Source: Alphaproteobacteria bacterium
GTDB lineage: Bacteria; Pseudomonadota; Alphaproteobacteria; Geminicoccales; Geminicoccaceae
DNA: 45,377 bases
Direction: 5' to 3'
NCBI GenBank assembly: GCA_030431615.1
Contig: JAUIID010000014.1
Location: 1 to 45,377 of the forward strand
Made by a program: the position numbers and the translations under genes. Shown in pieces: positions 1-8,609 of the stretch (position 1 is its first letter; each line of letters starts with the position of its first letter). The notes under the pieces are model-generated. The model was given only the letters and a program-made list of their open reading frames with translations, did not search any database and was not told where the DNA came from.

Positions 1-1320
1 GCCGTTCCAGCGCTGAACAAAGAGCCCTCCCGGCCGCGGGACCAGGCGCGAGGACGGCCCGGCCTGGCGCTCGGCCTGGTAAATCCGCTGACCTGTCTTT
101 CCGGTCCGCGGGTCGAGGATTTCGATGGACTCGCGGCCTTCGCCGGAGCTCAGGACCAGCGCTCCGGCCTCGCAGCGCAGCAGGTCCGTCACGCCGGGCA
201 GCTCTCGGACCCAGACGACTCCGGGCGTTCCGGGCCTCAGAGTCAGGCGCTGCGCTCGTAGCTCTTCCAGCTCTTCGGTCATGGGCTCGCAGCGGAAGGC
301 GGTCATGTCGAGGCAAGAGAGCAAGGCGGTGGTCTCGAGGATCTCGGCGACGACGAGCTCGTCGCCGATGGCGGTCCAGGCGTCGAAGGTCTCCTGGTCG
401 AACAGATCGGCGGACAACCTCAAGTCGCCCTCCGGGACGAGGTCAACGAAGCGGTAAGCGCTCATGTCCGCCTCGAAAATGAGGACGCTCGCGACCATCG
501 GGCGGCCGTCATCGATGCCGTAGCCGCGCTCGATCACGCGCTCCCCGATCACGGCCGAGACGTAGGCTGTGCGGCAGTCCATCAGGTAGGAGCTCGTCAC
601 CTGGCGCGCTCGCTCGCGGCCCCCGGCGTCGAAAGACTGAAGCTCGCGGCAGCCCGGGGACTTCGGGTTGGTCACCAGGGCGCCGCGGACGCCGCTCTGA
701 ACAGTGTCCGCCGGCGGCAAATCGAAGAGCCGGCGGCCGAAGTCGCGTCCCAAATCGTGGGCCTGGACCTTGTCTTTGCCGTTGAGGAACAGGCGATCGA
801 AGCTCAGCGAGACCACCGGGAGAACCCCGCCGGCCTCGGCGGGGAAGGCGGCCTCCGCGACGCGCTCTCCGTCGCGGCCGGCGCGCAAGACCAGGCGGTC
901 GTCCTCGCGAAAAAGGGCGTCGTCGCCGACCAAGCCCAGGAAGTCCGGCCTTCGCTCGGCCCGCCAGAGCTCGGCCAGGCCCGCGCTGTCAAAAAAGAGC
1001 GGCCCGTCCTCGCTCGCGACCACCGTCACGACGTCGGTGACGGCGTTGATCGAGCGGCCGCCGGCGGGGAGCGGGCGCGGCGCGCCGAAGCTCCACGGCC
1101 CGCGGTAGGGGTAACAGCGCCCGCTGCTGATACGCCAATTCCAGCCCTCGACCTCGGCCAGGGCCCCATCGTCGCCGCGGCGCCCGGCCTCGCAGAGCTC
1201 GCGGAACAGGCCGCGGCGATCGCCCTGGCGCCGCAAGGCTTCGATGAGGCCGCGCCGCGCTTCGCCGTCGTTCGGATCGGCGCGCAGGCGTCGCTCGAAG
1301 CGGTCGCGGTCTCGGTCCAA
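1..1320 (-). CDS. TPR-like plus beta-propeller protein, 3' truncated by window edge
   Basis: A continuous minus-strand reading frame of 440 codons runs off the left window edge. The start is taken as TTG, 4 nt after the stop of the upstream gene; no ATG or GTG fits better. Residues ~5-45 look like a short helical repeat (RADPNDGEARRGLIEAL), similar in style to TPR or TIGR02996 repeat-companion motifs. The rest has repeated beta-strand blades with aspartate turns, ending in a PQQ/WD-like blade (IEILDPRTGKTGQRIYQ), so a cytoplasmic beta-propeller is likely. No signal peptide or membrane segment is visible. It is probably co-transcribed with the small gene just upstream. The family style is unlike the alphaproteobacterial genes to its right. 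Function is unknown; a propeller component of a MoxR-vWA-bpX type ternary system is possible but only a guess. Confidence 0.6.
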   Translation of the reverse strand, partial: MDRDRDRFERRLRADPNDGEARRGLIEALRRQGDRRGLFRELCEAGRRGDDGALAEVEGWNWRISSGRCYPYRGPWSFGAPRPLPAGGRSINAVTDVVTVVASEDGPLFFDSAGLAELWRAERRPDFLGLVGDDALFREDDRLVLRAGRDGERVAEAAFPAEAGGVLPVVSLSFDRLFLNGKDKVQAHDLGRDFGRRLFDLPPADTVQSGVRGALVTNPKSPGCRELQSFDAGGRERARQVTSSYLMDCRTAYVSAVIGERVIERGYGIDDGRPMVASVLIFEADMSAYRFVDLVPEGDLRLSADLFDQETFDAWTAIGDELVVAEILETTALLSCLDMTAFRCEPMTEELEELRAQRLTLRPGTPGVVWVRELPGVTDLLRCEAGALVLSSGEGRESIEILDPRTGKTGQRIYQAERQAGPSSRLVPRPGGLFVQRWNG

Positions 1321-1324
1321 GGTC

Positions 1325-1792
1325 TCAGAGCTCGCCGGTGAGGCGGCGCGCGACCCGGACCGTCAAGGCGCCGTCCTCGGCGACGCGGACCTCGATCTTC
1401 TTGTGCGGCGTGATGGGGCTCATCCCCACCGGCTCGCGGACCCAGGCCCGCACCACGGTCTCTTCGCCTTCGCGCTGCGCGGCCGGCGGGGCGAAGGGCT
1501 CTGGATCGCGCGGGGGCGCTTCGCGACCGGGCCGCTCGTAGAGCTCGTCTCTGAGCAGCGAGCGCAGCTCCGAGCTCTCTTCGTCGAGCACGGCGCCCTC
1601 GAAAGACCAGAGGATCTGGCGGCAACATTTCAGGGCCAGCGCCGCCTTCTCCGCGGCTGTCTTCTCGGCGTAGCCGACGCTCTTGAGAGCCTTTTCGGCG
1701 ACTTCAGACAGGCGCTCGCAGCGCTCATCGCCGACCAGGCCGACGGTGAAGACATCGCCTATGTCGTGCTCGAAGTCGAAGAACATCTTCAC
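1325..1792 (-). CDS. Hypothetical protein, probably N-terminally truncated
   Basis: About 155 residues from a GTG. Composition is acidic and amphipathic with no membrane segment. The sequence keeps looking like protein immediately upstream of the GTG (ADFPAV), until an in-frame TAG at 1807-1809 stops it. The true N-terminus may therefore have been removed at a sequence join near 1800. The stop lies 4 nt before the TTG start of the downstream beta-propeller gene, which suggests an operon. I do not recognise the family. The C-terminal part (VVRAWVREPVGMSP, then KKIEVRVAEDGALTVRV) looks like beta strands. Confidence 0.5.
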   Translation of the reverse strand: MKMFFDFEHDIGDVFTVGLVGDERCERLSEVAEKALKSVGYAEKTAAEKAALALKCCRQILWSFEGAVLDEESSELRSLLRDELYERPGREAPPRDPEPFAPPAAQREGEETVVRAWVREPVGMSPITPHKKIEVRVAEDGALTVRVARRLTGEL

Positions 1793-1802
1793 CGCCGGGA
1801 AG

Positions 1803-1889
1803 TCGGCCTATGTGACGATCCCGCCCGGCCTGCGCGCCTTCGAAGGCTACCCGGCAGCCGACGACATGCCCGACGTGCCTAGCCCTTGA
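1803..1889 (+). pseudogene. Possible 3' fragment of an unidentified plus-strand gene
   Basis: On the plus strand the stretch ending at the TGA at 1887-1889 reads like a protein C-terminus (YVTIPPGLRAFEGYPAADD). It has no start or upstream coding sequence, because the sequence to its left belongs to the minus-strand gene pair. It overlaps the 3' end of the permease gene tail-to-tail by about 11 nt. This fits a gene cut at a join near 1800. The family is not recognised, and the fragment could be chance coding potential in GC-rich DNA. Confidence 0.25.
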
Positions 1890-2754
1890 CCGCCCCCAGC
1901 GTCAGGCCGCGGACGATGTAGCGCTGGGCCAGCAGCGCCAGCAGCACCGGCGGAACCATGGCGATGAGGGCCCGCGTCGCCATGAACCAGAACTGGATGC
2001 CGCGCGTGTCGACCGCACCCGCCATGTGGGCCGGCATCATCTTGGTCTGGGTGATGCCGAGCGAGGACGAGAAGAGGAACTCGTTCCAGGTGAAGGCGAA
2101 GATGATCATCGCCGTGGCGGCTGCCGCCGGTGCCGCGAGCGGCAGGGCGATCCTGAGGAAGGCGCCAAAATAGCTCGCACCGTCGACCATGGCCGATTCC
2201 TCGAGCTCGACCGGCAGGTCGAGGAAGGTCTGCCGCATGATGACGACCACGAACGGCAGGACGAAGGTCGTGTTGATCAGGATCAGCGCCCAGGGCGTGT
2301 CCAGCAGGCCGATATTGCGGAAGACGATGTAGAAGGGGATCAGCGTCGCCACCGGCGGCAGGACGCGCTGCGACAGGAACCAGACGGTGATGTCCGCATT
2401 CGACCAGAAGCGGAAACGGGCGAGTGCATAGGCTGCGGGCATGCCGAGCCCAAGCGCCAGGAGGGTGGCGCTGATCGAGACGAAGAGGCTGGTCCTGAGC
2501 GCCCGGAAGCCCTCGGGTGTCGAGAGTTCGGTGCGGAAATTGTCGAGGGTCGGCGTGAAGTTGATGAAGGGAATGCCGATGCCGGTGACCGTGAAGGTGT
2601 CCGCCGGGTTGCGCAGCGAGGTCGAGACCGCCCAGTAGAGCGGGAAGAAGAAGACGAGCGTGACGGCGATCGCGAGCAGCCAGCACAGGCTGTCGGTCAT
2701 CGACATCTTCCGCCGCGAGGTCGGCGGCGGCACGGAGGCGCTGTGGTCAGGCAT
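1879..2754 (-). CDS. Carbohydrate ABC transporter permease (MalG type)
   Basis: A 291-residue inner-membrane permease of the MalG/binding-protein-dependent transport family. Hydrophobic segments begin at ~20-45 (LLAIAVTLVFFFPLYWA) and there are about six in all. The cytoplasmic EAA loop is clear (EESAMVDGASYFGAF, then LPLAAP), the site that docks on the ABC ATPase. Its start overlaps the 3' end of the upstream MalF-type permease by 8 nt, so the two are translationally coupled. It is the last recognisable gene of the importer operon in the window. No ATPase gene follows, because the sequence changes character just downstream. The substrate cannot be deduced; a sugar, polyol or glycerol phosphate is likely from the family. 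Confidence 0.9.
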   Translation of the reverse strand: MPDHSASVPPPTSRRKMSMTDSLCWLLAIAVTLVFFFPLYWAVSTSLRNPADTFTVTGIGIPFINFTPTLDNFRTELSTPEGFRALRTSLFVSISATLLALGLGMPAAYALARFRFWSNADITVWFLSQRVLPPVATLIPFYIVFRNIGLLDTPWALILINTTFVLPFVVVIMRQTFLDLPVELEESAMVDGASYFGAFLRIALPLAAPAAAATAMIIFAFTWNEFLFSSSLGITQTKMMPAHMAGAVDTRGIQFWFMATRALIAMVPPVLLALLAQRYIVRGLTLGAVKG

Positions 2755-3694
2755 AGATCGTCCGTATCCGCTTGAAGAGGATCGTGACGACGACCATCAC
2801 CAGGGCGAGCAGCGTGTAGGCGATCGCCGAGGCATAGCCGACGTCGAAGAATCTCAGGCCCGTTCGAAACGCGAGGTAGGAGAGCGACTGCGTGGCATTG
2901 CCGGGACCGCCGACAGTGAGCGACGCCACGATGTCGAACACCTTCATCGCCTCGGCGAAGCGCAGCAGCAGCACGATGACGATGGTCGGCATCATCAGCG
3001 GCAGGACGATGTTCCTGAACGTCGACCAGGACGAGTTGGTGTCGAGCTTCGCGGCCTCCATCAACTCGTCCGGGATGCCCTGCAGTGCCGCCAGGAAGAC
3101 GAGGAAGCAGAAGGGCGTCCACTGCCAGATGTCGACGATGATGACGGAGACGAGCGCCCAGTGCGGGCTGGAGAGCCAGGGAATCCCCGTCCAGCCGAGC
3201 GGGCCGCCTTCCTCGTAGAATATGGTGAAGAAGAGATAGCCGGCCGCCACCGGTGTGGCGAAGATCGGCAGGATCATGATGGTTCGCAACAGCGATCGGC
3301 CGGGCATGTTGCGGTTGAAGAGCAGTGCCAGGGCGAGCCCCAGGGTCATCTGGACGGCCAGGCCCACGCCCACGAAGATGGCGGTGACCTTGATCGCCTC
3401 GTGCAGCACCTTGTCCGTGAACAGCCGGGCGAAATTGCCGAGCCCGACGAACTCCCAGTTGGTGACCGTCTCGCGCACCACCTCCGTCTTCATGCGAGGC
3501 GTGCCGTCGGAGCGCAAAACCGGATTGCCCTCCTTGTCGAGGCGGGGCACCTCCATCCGGTTGACGACCGTTTCGCTCGTGACGGTGTGGAACGCCGCGT
3601 AGAGCGAGTAGCCAAGCGGAAAGATCGTGAAGACCAGCACCCAGACGACTGCCGGCATCAGGAAGAGGTTGCGGATGGAACTGGTCCAGCGCAT
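2747..3694 (-). CDS. Carbohydrate ABC transporter permease (MalF type)
   Basis: A 315-residue membrane permease. After the first membrane segment (~13-35) there is a periplasmic loop of about 60 residues, as in MalF-like proteins, then a cluster of membrane helices from ~90 onward. The EAA motif is intact (MEAAKLDTNSSWSTFRNIVL). It sits between the solute-binding-protein gene and the MalG-type permease gene, in the usual importer order. It is separated from the binding-protein gene by 85 nt holding a stable hairpin, and overlaps the next gene by 8 nt. It should form the heterodimeric channel with the MalG-type protein. Confidence 0.9.
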   Translation of the reverse strand: MRWTSSIRNLFLMPAVVWVLVFTIFPLGYSLYAAFHTVTSETVVNRMEVPRLDKEGNPVLRSDGTPRMKTEVVRETVTNWEFVGLGNFARLFTDKVLHEAIKVTAIFVGVGLAVQMTLGLALALLFNRNMPGRSLLRTIMILPIFATPVAAGYLFFTIFYEEGGPLGWTGIPWLSSPHWALVSVIIVDIWQWTPFCFLVFLAALQGIPDELMEAAKLDTNSSWSTFRNIVLPLMMPTIVIVLLLRFAEAMKVFDIVASLTVGGPGNATQSLSYLAFRTGLRFFDVGYASAIAYTLLALVMVVVTILFKRIRTIYA

Positions 3695-3736
3695 CAGCGG
3701 TCACCGCTCCGGGTAAGGCGCGAAGGCAGGCGGATT

Positions 3737-3756
3737 CGCCCGGCCGAAGCCGGGCG
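3737..3756 (-). other. Intercistronic hairpin with UUCG tetraloop
   Basis: A perfect 8-bp inverted repeat (CGCCCGGC / GCCGGGCG) encloses four bases. On the transcribed minus strand the loop reads TTCG closed by C-G, the extra-stable cUUCGg RNA tetraloop. It lies between the binding-protein stop (3780) and the permease start (3694), with no U-run. In maltose-type operons such hairpins protect the upstream mRNA from 3' exonucleases and reduce read-through, giving more binding protein than permease. That role is inferred here. Confidence 0.75.
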
Positions 3757-3779
3757 ATCCTCAGATTGTGACGGGGCGA

Positions 3780-5420
3780 TCAGCCCTGCCAGCCGATGGC
3801 CTTCTGATAGGCCTCGAGCTGCTTCTCGCGGCCGAGGCGGTCGGTGACCTGCTGCCAGGCGGCAGCCGTGTCGTCGAGCGCATCCTGCGGGGTCTTGGCG
3901 CCGCTCATCGCCGCCGACAGGTTCGAGTCCAGGATGTCGTAGTATTCCTGGGTGCCGGTGATGCGCAGATAGGGGAGCATCGTCTCCGCGTTGAAGTTCT
4001 CGTAATAGGCTGCGAGATACTCCTTTACGTCCGTCTCGTCCCAGCCAGCCGCCAGGTAGTCCTCGAGCTTGGCCTCACCGACCGGCTCCAGGAACTGGTA
4101 GTCGTAGCCGGGATCGACGCCGTTCCAGCCGTAGGTGGCGAGCCACTTGGAGATCGGCTTGGTGGCCATCAGCGACCAGAACGCATAGGTCGCCTCGGGC
4201 GCATCCGACAGGACCGAGACGGTGCCATGCCACGAGCCGCCGGTGACGTTGCCCACCTTGCGCGGTTCGTCGGTCGTGATGAACTCCTCCTGGTTCATGT
4301 CCCAGTAGGTGTCCGATGCCGGCAGGATGGTCGAGCCGATCTTGCCGCGGATGTTCGACCGGGTCTCGTCCTGGGCCAGCGGCGCCACGTCACCATAGGA
4401 GAAGTTGAAGACCGCCTTGCCGCGCAGGAAGTAGTCCCAGGCCTCGCCCAGGCTCCAGCTGACCTGCGCATCCGGCCCGAACTGCGCCAGATCCTTGAGG
4501 TACTCGAGCGCCTTGACGTGGCCCGGGCTGTTGATCAGCGGGGTCATGTCGGTCGGGTTGAACCAGTAGACGCCCTGCGTCTCGCTGAGCTCGCCCGGCG
4601 TGACGGCGAACGACGTGGCTAGGGTCATGAAGTGGTAAAGACCCTGCTCGCGCACCTTGAGGTGCAGGACGACGCCCGAGTCGGGCTCGGCATCGTTGTC
4701 GTCGAAGTTCTTGCCGTCGAAATAGGCCGCGATGTCCCGCAGATGCTGCAGCGTATCGGGCGGCACCGGGATGTCGTAGCCGTACTCTGCCTTGAATGCC
4801 GCCTGATGTTCCGGGTCGGTGAGCAGGTCGCGGCGGTAGTAGAGCACCTGGCCGTCGGCATCGTTCAGCACGCCGTAGCCGACGCCGTCCCAGGTGTAGA
4901 TGTTGCGGAGCGAATCCGGCATCACGTCGTAGGACCAGGCCGGGAAGTCGCCGCTCTCGCGCCAGTCGTCGATCGGCAGGATGTAGTTGCCGTCGATCAG
5001 GTCGCCATACATGAAGGCGCCGACGATCATGCCGTCATATTCGCCGGTGCCGTTGCGCAGATCGAGGAAGATCTTGGTGTAGAGCTCGCTGATCGGGACC
5101 AGCGCGATGTCGACCGATGCGCCCGACAGCTCCTCGAAGACCGGCCGGAACGCGTAGAGCGGGCCGGAGATGCCGCCCTTGGGGCCGGAATCGAGGGTGA
5201 GGACGGTGATCTCGTCGCCCTCGAAGGGCAGCTCGTCGGGCCCGAAGAGCCCACCGAGATCCTCGGCCGAGAGCCTGATTTCCGCCGAATCGTATTCCGG
5301 TGAGAGCTTGATGATGGCGCCGCCATCATCCTGCCACTCGACAAACTCGCCGGCCAGGGCCGGACCGGCCAGCAGCGCTAGGGTCGACGCGCCCGCAAGC
5401 AGCGTCCTCATTCCATTCAT
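3780..5420 (-). CDS. ABC transporter substrate-binding protein (family 1-like)
   Basis: A 546-residue periplasmic solute-binding protein. The N-terminus is a standard Sec signal peptide with likely cleavage after residue ~23 (LLAGPALA, then GEF). The mature part resembles the large family-1 sugar/polyol-binding proteins: LDLRNGTGEYDGMIVGAF is the typical hinge-region core and many aromatic residues could stack on a sugar. At over 540 residues it is larger than MalE (~400) and closer in size to the GlpV-type glycerol-3-phosphate binding proteins of rhizobia, but the substrate is not proven. It is the first gene of the importer operon, followed by a hairpin and two permeases. No ATPase is encoded nearby. 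Confidence 0.88.
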   Translation of the reverse strand: MNGMRTLLAGASTLALLAGPALAGEFVEWQDDGGAIIKLSPEYDSAEIRLSAEDLGGLFGPDELPFEGDEITVLTLDSGPKGGISGPLYAFRPVFEELSGASVDIALVPISELYTKIFLDLRNGTGEYDGMIVGAFMYGDLIDGNYILPIDDWRESGDFPAWSYDVMPDSLRNIYTWDGVGYGVLNDADGQVLYYRRDLLTDPEHQAAFKAEYGYDIPVPPDTLQHLRDIAAYFDGKNFDDNDAEPDSGVVLHLKVREQGLYHFMTLATSFAVTPGELSETQGVYWFNPTDMTPLINSPGHVKALEYLKDLAQFGPDAQVSWSLGEAWDYFLRGKAVFNFSYGDVAPLAQDETRSNIRGKIGSTILPASDTYWDMNQEEFITTDEPRKVGNVTGGSWHGTVSVLSDAPEATYAFWSLMATKPISKWLATYGWNGVDPGYDYQFLEPVGEAKLEDYLAAGWDETDVKEYLAAYYENFNAETMLPYLRITGTQEYYDILDSNLSAAMSGAKTPQDALDDTAAAWQQVTDRLGREKQLEAYQKAIGWQG

Positions 5421-5562
5421 CTATCGAGCCTCCCTATCTGCTCGTGCGGCAGGTTTCATTACATTCGCTAGACCGCAGCACGATTGTTAGCGGATTTTCC
5501 ACCACGTTCAATCAGGATGATGCAGGAGCGGGCGACCCCGGATCGCAACCGATTCCCGGAGG

Positions 5563-6249
5563 TCAGCCCACGATGGCGAAGCGGCTGCCGCTGCCGGGGC
5601 TGGAATCCAGCTCGATTCGCAGGCCCTGGCGCTCGGCGATCTTCCGCGCGATCGCCAGTCCCATGCCACTGCCCGGAATGGCGTCACGCGTATGCAGCCG
5701 CTGGAAGGGCTCGAAGACCCGCTCGTGGAACTCGGCAGCGATGCCGATGCCATTGTCGGCAACGGTGACGCGTCCGGTCTCGCCGAAGATGCGGATGTCG
5801 GGCGGTGCGGCACTCCGATAGGTCAGCGCATTCTCGACGAGAATGATTATCAGGCGCCGCCAGAGGTCGGGGTCGCCCTCACCGGTCGGCAGCGGCCCGA
5901 TCTCCAGCGTGCCGCCCGCCGCTGTCACTACGGGCCGGAAGCTTGCGGCAGCCGCCGCGGCGATCGCTGCCAGATCAAGGGTGACGTGCGCCGGCTCCTG
6001 CCTGCCGATGCGACCGAGCTCGAGCAGGCCGGCGAGCATGACCTCGAGCCGTTCCGCAGCGTCGACGGCGAAGCCGATGAATTCCCTGGCATCCTCGTCC
6101 AGGGCCGCCGCATGGCGCCGCTGCAGCAGGTCGAGAAAGCCGCGGATGGTGCGCGCGGGCTCGGCCAGATCGTGGCTCGTGGCGTAGAGGAGGACGTCCA
6201 TCTCCGCACGCAGGCGCTCGATCTCGGCTCGATCGGATCGCGTATTCAT
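5563..6249 (-). CDS. Short sensor-less histidine kinase
   Basis: A 228-residue kinase consisting of only HisKA and HATPase_c domains. The phospho-acceptor is His26 in the H-box SHDLAEPARTIRGF. The ATP-binding N box (ILVENALTY), G1 box (DNGIGIA), F box (FEPFQRLH) and G2 box (GSGMGLAIARKI) are all present, so it should be active. The H-box resembles phytochrome-type kinases (SHDLxEPLR). There is no sensor or membrane segment, so input must come from a partner or from an unseen coiled-coil contact at residues 5-25. No response regulator lies next to it. It stands alone between the importer operon and the HNH nuclease gene. Confidence 0.85.
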   Translation of the reverse strand: MNTRSDRAEIERLRAEMDVLLYATSHDLAEPARTIRGFLDLLQRRHAAALDEDAREFIGFAVDAAERLEVMLAGLLELGRIGRQEPAHVTLDLAAIAAAAAASFRPVVTAAGGTLEIGPLPTGEGDPDLWRRLIIILVENALTYRSAAPPDIRIFGETGRVTVADNGIGIAAEFHERVFEPFQRLHTRDAIPGSGMGLAIARKIAERQGLRIELDSSPGSGSRFAIVG

Positions 6250-6301
6250 TGAATAAGGCTAGGAGAAATTCGCCTCGGGCGCTAGCCCGATCTGCTGCCG
6301 C

Positions 6302-6880
6302 TCAGGGTTCGAGCTCGGTGTCCCAATAGAGATAGTCGCGCCAGCTCTCGTGCAGGTAGTTGGGCGGGAATGCCCGGCCGTTGCGCTGCAGCTGGTGGGT
6401 CGACGGGATCAGCGGCTTCTGGATGGGATGCATGCTGCACTCCTTCGGCAGCCGGCTCCCCTTGCGCAGGTTGCAGCGATTGCAGGCGGTGACGATGTTG
6501 TTCCAGGTCGTCACGCCGCCGCGCGAGCGCGGGACCACGTGATCGAAGGTCAGCTCCGGTGCCGGCAGCCCGGTCTGGCAGTACTGGCAGGTGAAGCGGT
6601 CGCGGAGGAAGACGTTGAAGCGGGTGAAGGGCGGACGCCGGCTTTGCGGGATGTATTCCTTGAGCGCCACCACGCTGGGCAGCCGCATCTCGAACCCGGG
6701 CGAGCGCACCGACCGGTCGTAATGCTGCACCACGGCGACGCGATCGAGGAAGATCGCCTTGACCGTCTCCTGCCAGTTCCAGAGCGAGAGCGGAAAGTAG
6801 CTGAGTGGCTGGTAGTCGGCGTTCAACACCAGGGCCGGGCAGGCGGACAACGACAAAGACGACGTGCCCGGCCCGCGCAT
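6302..6880 (-). CDS. HNH endonuclease family protein
   Basis: A protein of ~192 residues with a complete zinc-structured HNH domain: CQYC at 98-101, DHV at 113-115, Asn127 and CNRC at 133-136. The N-terminal block (ALVLNADYQPLSYFPLSLW) is the conserved extension of a large bacterial family of stand-alone HNH proteins found in many alphaproteobacteria, usually outside phage or defence contexts. The start could also be a few codons further in, near PALVLNAD. Its cellular role is not established; nicking or double-strand cleavage is inferred from the fold. It is not adjacent to the ZorAB genes and is not a good candidate for ZorE. Confidence 0.85.
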   Translation of the reverse strand: MRGPGTSSLSLSACPALVLNADYQPLSYFPLSLWNWQETVKAIFLDRVAVVQHYDRSVRSPGFEMRLPSVVALKEYIPQSRRPPFTRFNVFLRDRFTCQYCQTGLPAPELTFDHVVPRSRGGVTTWNNIVTACNRCNLRKGSRLPKECSMHPIQKPLIPSTHQLQRNGRAFPPNYLHESWRDYLYWDTELEP

Positions 6881-7052
6881 CAGGCGCGCCTACTCTCGGA
6901 TTGTCGATGCTCCACGAGCCACATCAGGACGCTCCGCGGTCGCAAGACCACCAGATCGTTGCCGCTGTCACAGTGCTAGACCAGCCGCATGACGCTTTCA
7001 AGGCAAGACGCGGGCAAGGCCCGAGGCGGCTATGCCGACCCTTGCCGCGCGA

Positions 7053-8486
7053 TCAGGGCGCGCGCTCGGGCGGCATGCGGTCGAACCAGGGATGCGCGCG
7101 CTCGAGCTGGCCGGCCACAGCCAGCAGCAGGTCCTCGCGACCGAGGGCGGTGCCGAGCATGATGCCGACCGGCAGCCCGCCCGGTGACTGCTCGAGTGGC
7201 AGGCTGATCGCCGGGCAACCGGTCATGTTGTAGAGCGGCGTGAAGGGAATGAACGTGGCGTTCAGCTCCAGGAACCGGTCGAGGTCGGCCATGTCCTGCT
7301 CGATCAGGCCAAGTGGCGGCGGCAGGGTGCCGAGCGTCGGGGTGAGGATCAGGTCGTGGCGGCCAAAGACCTGGCCGAGCTGGCGCGACGTCTGGTGCAG
7401 CGTGGCGATCGCCCGACCATACTCGGTGGCCTGGACCTGTCGGCCACGTTCGGCAAGGAGCCAGGTGCAGGTCTCGACCGCCGTGCGGTCCGCCGGCCTG
7501 CCGAGCCTCTCCGCCCAGAGGTCGAGGTCGCGGGCGAGGTTGACGGCGACGATCGTTTCCATCGTCCGCCGCAGGAGCTCTGCGTCGAAGGGCAGCGACA
7601 GCTCTTCGAGCCGATGGCCGAGCCCTTCGAGCTTGCGGGCCGCGGCCTCGGTCGCCGCGATGCACGCCGCTTCGACCGGAGCACCACCCGGCAGCGAGGT
7701 TGCGAAGCCGATGCGCAGCTTCTGCGGGTCGCGCCCGGCGGCGGCGAGGAAGCTGCCGGCAATCGGCGGGCAGGCATAGGGATCGCCCGGTTCCGGCCCG
7801 GCCGTCGCATCCAGGGCCAGGGCCGTGTCGCGCACGCTGCGGCTCAGGACATGGCCCGCCACCAGACCGTTCCAGGCCTCGCCGACCACGGGCCCGACCG
7901 GGTTGCGGGCCCGGCTGGGCTTCAGACCGACCAGACCGCAGGCGGCCGCCGGAATGCGGATGGAGCCGCCACCGTCGCCGCCATGGGCCATCGGCAGGAT
8001 GCCCGCGGCCACCGCCACCGCTGCCCCGCCGGAGCTGCCGCCGGCGCTTCGCTTTGGATCCCAGGGATTGCGGGTCGGCCCGTACAACACCGGCTCCGTC
8101 GTCACGTTGACACCGAATTCGGGTGCGGCGGTCTTGCCGAAGACGACGAGCCCGGCGGCGCGCAGCCGGGCCACGAGGGTCGACTCGAAGGAACTCTCGA
8201 GCCGGCCGAAGAGCCGGCTGCCATTGGTCAGCTGCGTCCCCGGCAGGAAGGCGAAGAGATCCTTCAGGAGAAAGGGCACGCCGGTGAAGGGTCCGGCCGG
8301 CAGGCCACGAGCGATCTCGGCCCGGGCGAAGCCGTCCTCCAGGAGGCTCAGCGGTTGCAGGGTGGGCTGCACGGCCAGCGCCCGGGCGAGGGCAATCTCG
8401 AGGAGCTCGAGGGCCGTGACCTCACCCTTTCGGACGAGGGCCGCGAGCGCCGTGGCGTCGTGGCTGCGGTACTCGGCGAACTCCAT
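7053..8486 (-). CDS. Amidase signature family hydrolase
   Basis: A 477-residue amidase-signature enzyme that hydrolyses carboxamides to acid and ammonia. The Ser-cisSer-Lys triad is visible: Lys75 (FLLKDL), the GGSSGG loop at 149-154, and the nucleophile Ser175 in GGDGGGSIRIPAA; Ser151 to Ser175 is 24 residues, as in the family. It has no signal peptide, so it is cytoplasmic. Length is usual for the family. GatA is unlikely because no gatB or gatC is nearby; a general amide or aryl-amide hydrolase is more likely. It is monocistronic, and the genes to its right are on the opposite strand. Confidence 0.88.
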   Translation of the reverse strand: MEFAEYRSHDATALAALVRKGEVTALELLEIALARALAVQPTLQPLSLLEDGFARAEIARGLPAGPFTGVPFLLKDLFAFLPGTQLTNGSRLFGRLESSFESTLVARLRAAGLVVFGKTAAPEFGVNVTTEPVLYGPTRNPWDPKRSAGGSSGGAAVAVAAGILPMAHGGDGGGSIRIPAAACGLVGLKPSRARNPVGPVVGEAWNGLVAGHVLSRSVRDTALALDATAGPEPGDPYACPPIAGSFLAAAGRDPQKLRIGFATSLPGGAPVEAACIAATEAAARKLEGLGHRLEELSLPFDAELLRRTMETIVAVNLARDLDLWAERLGRPADRTAVETCTWLLAERGRQVQATEYGRAIATLHQTSRQLGQVFGRHDLILTPTLGTLPPPLGLIEQDMADLDRFLELNATFIPFTPLYNMTGCPAISLPLEQSPGGLPVGIMLGTALGREDLLLAVAGQLERAHPWFDRMPPERAP

Positions 8487-8609
8487 GCCCCCTCCATCCC
8501 CTCGCCGCGCGTCCTTAAGCGGCCGTTAACCTTGATCCGCTAGCCTCGGGTGATGTGGTGCCCAAGGCGCGGGCACCCCCCGGCAACCGGCTGCAAAGGC
8601 AGAAGCCCG

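Noticed and set aside
125-1341. Several plus-strand open frames in the first 1.3 kb
   Set aside because: They mirror a continuous minus-strand frame with propeller-like sequence and are Arg/Ser-rich.
6302-6880. HNH protein as ZorE effector of the ZorAB-like pair
   Set aside because: It is 12 kb away on another strand and belongs to a common stand-alone HNH family.
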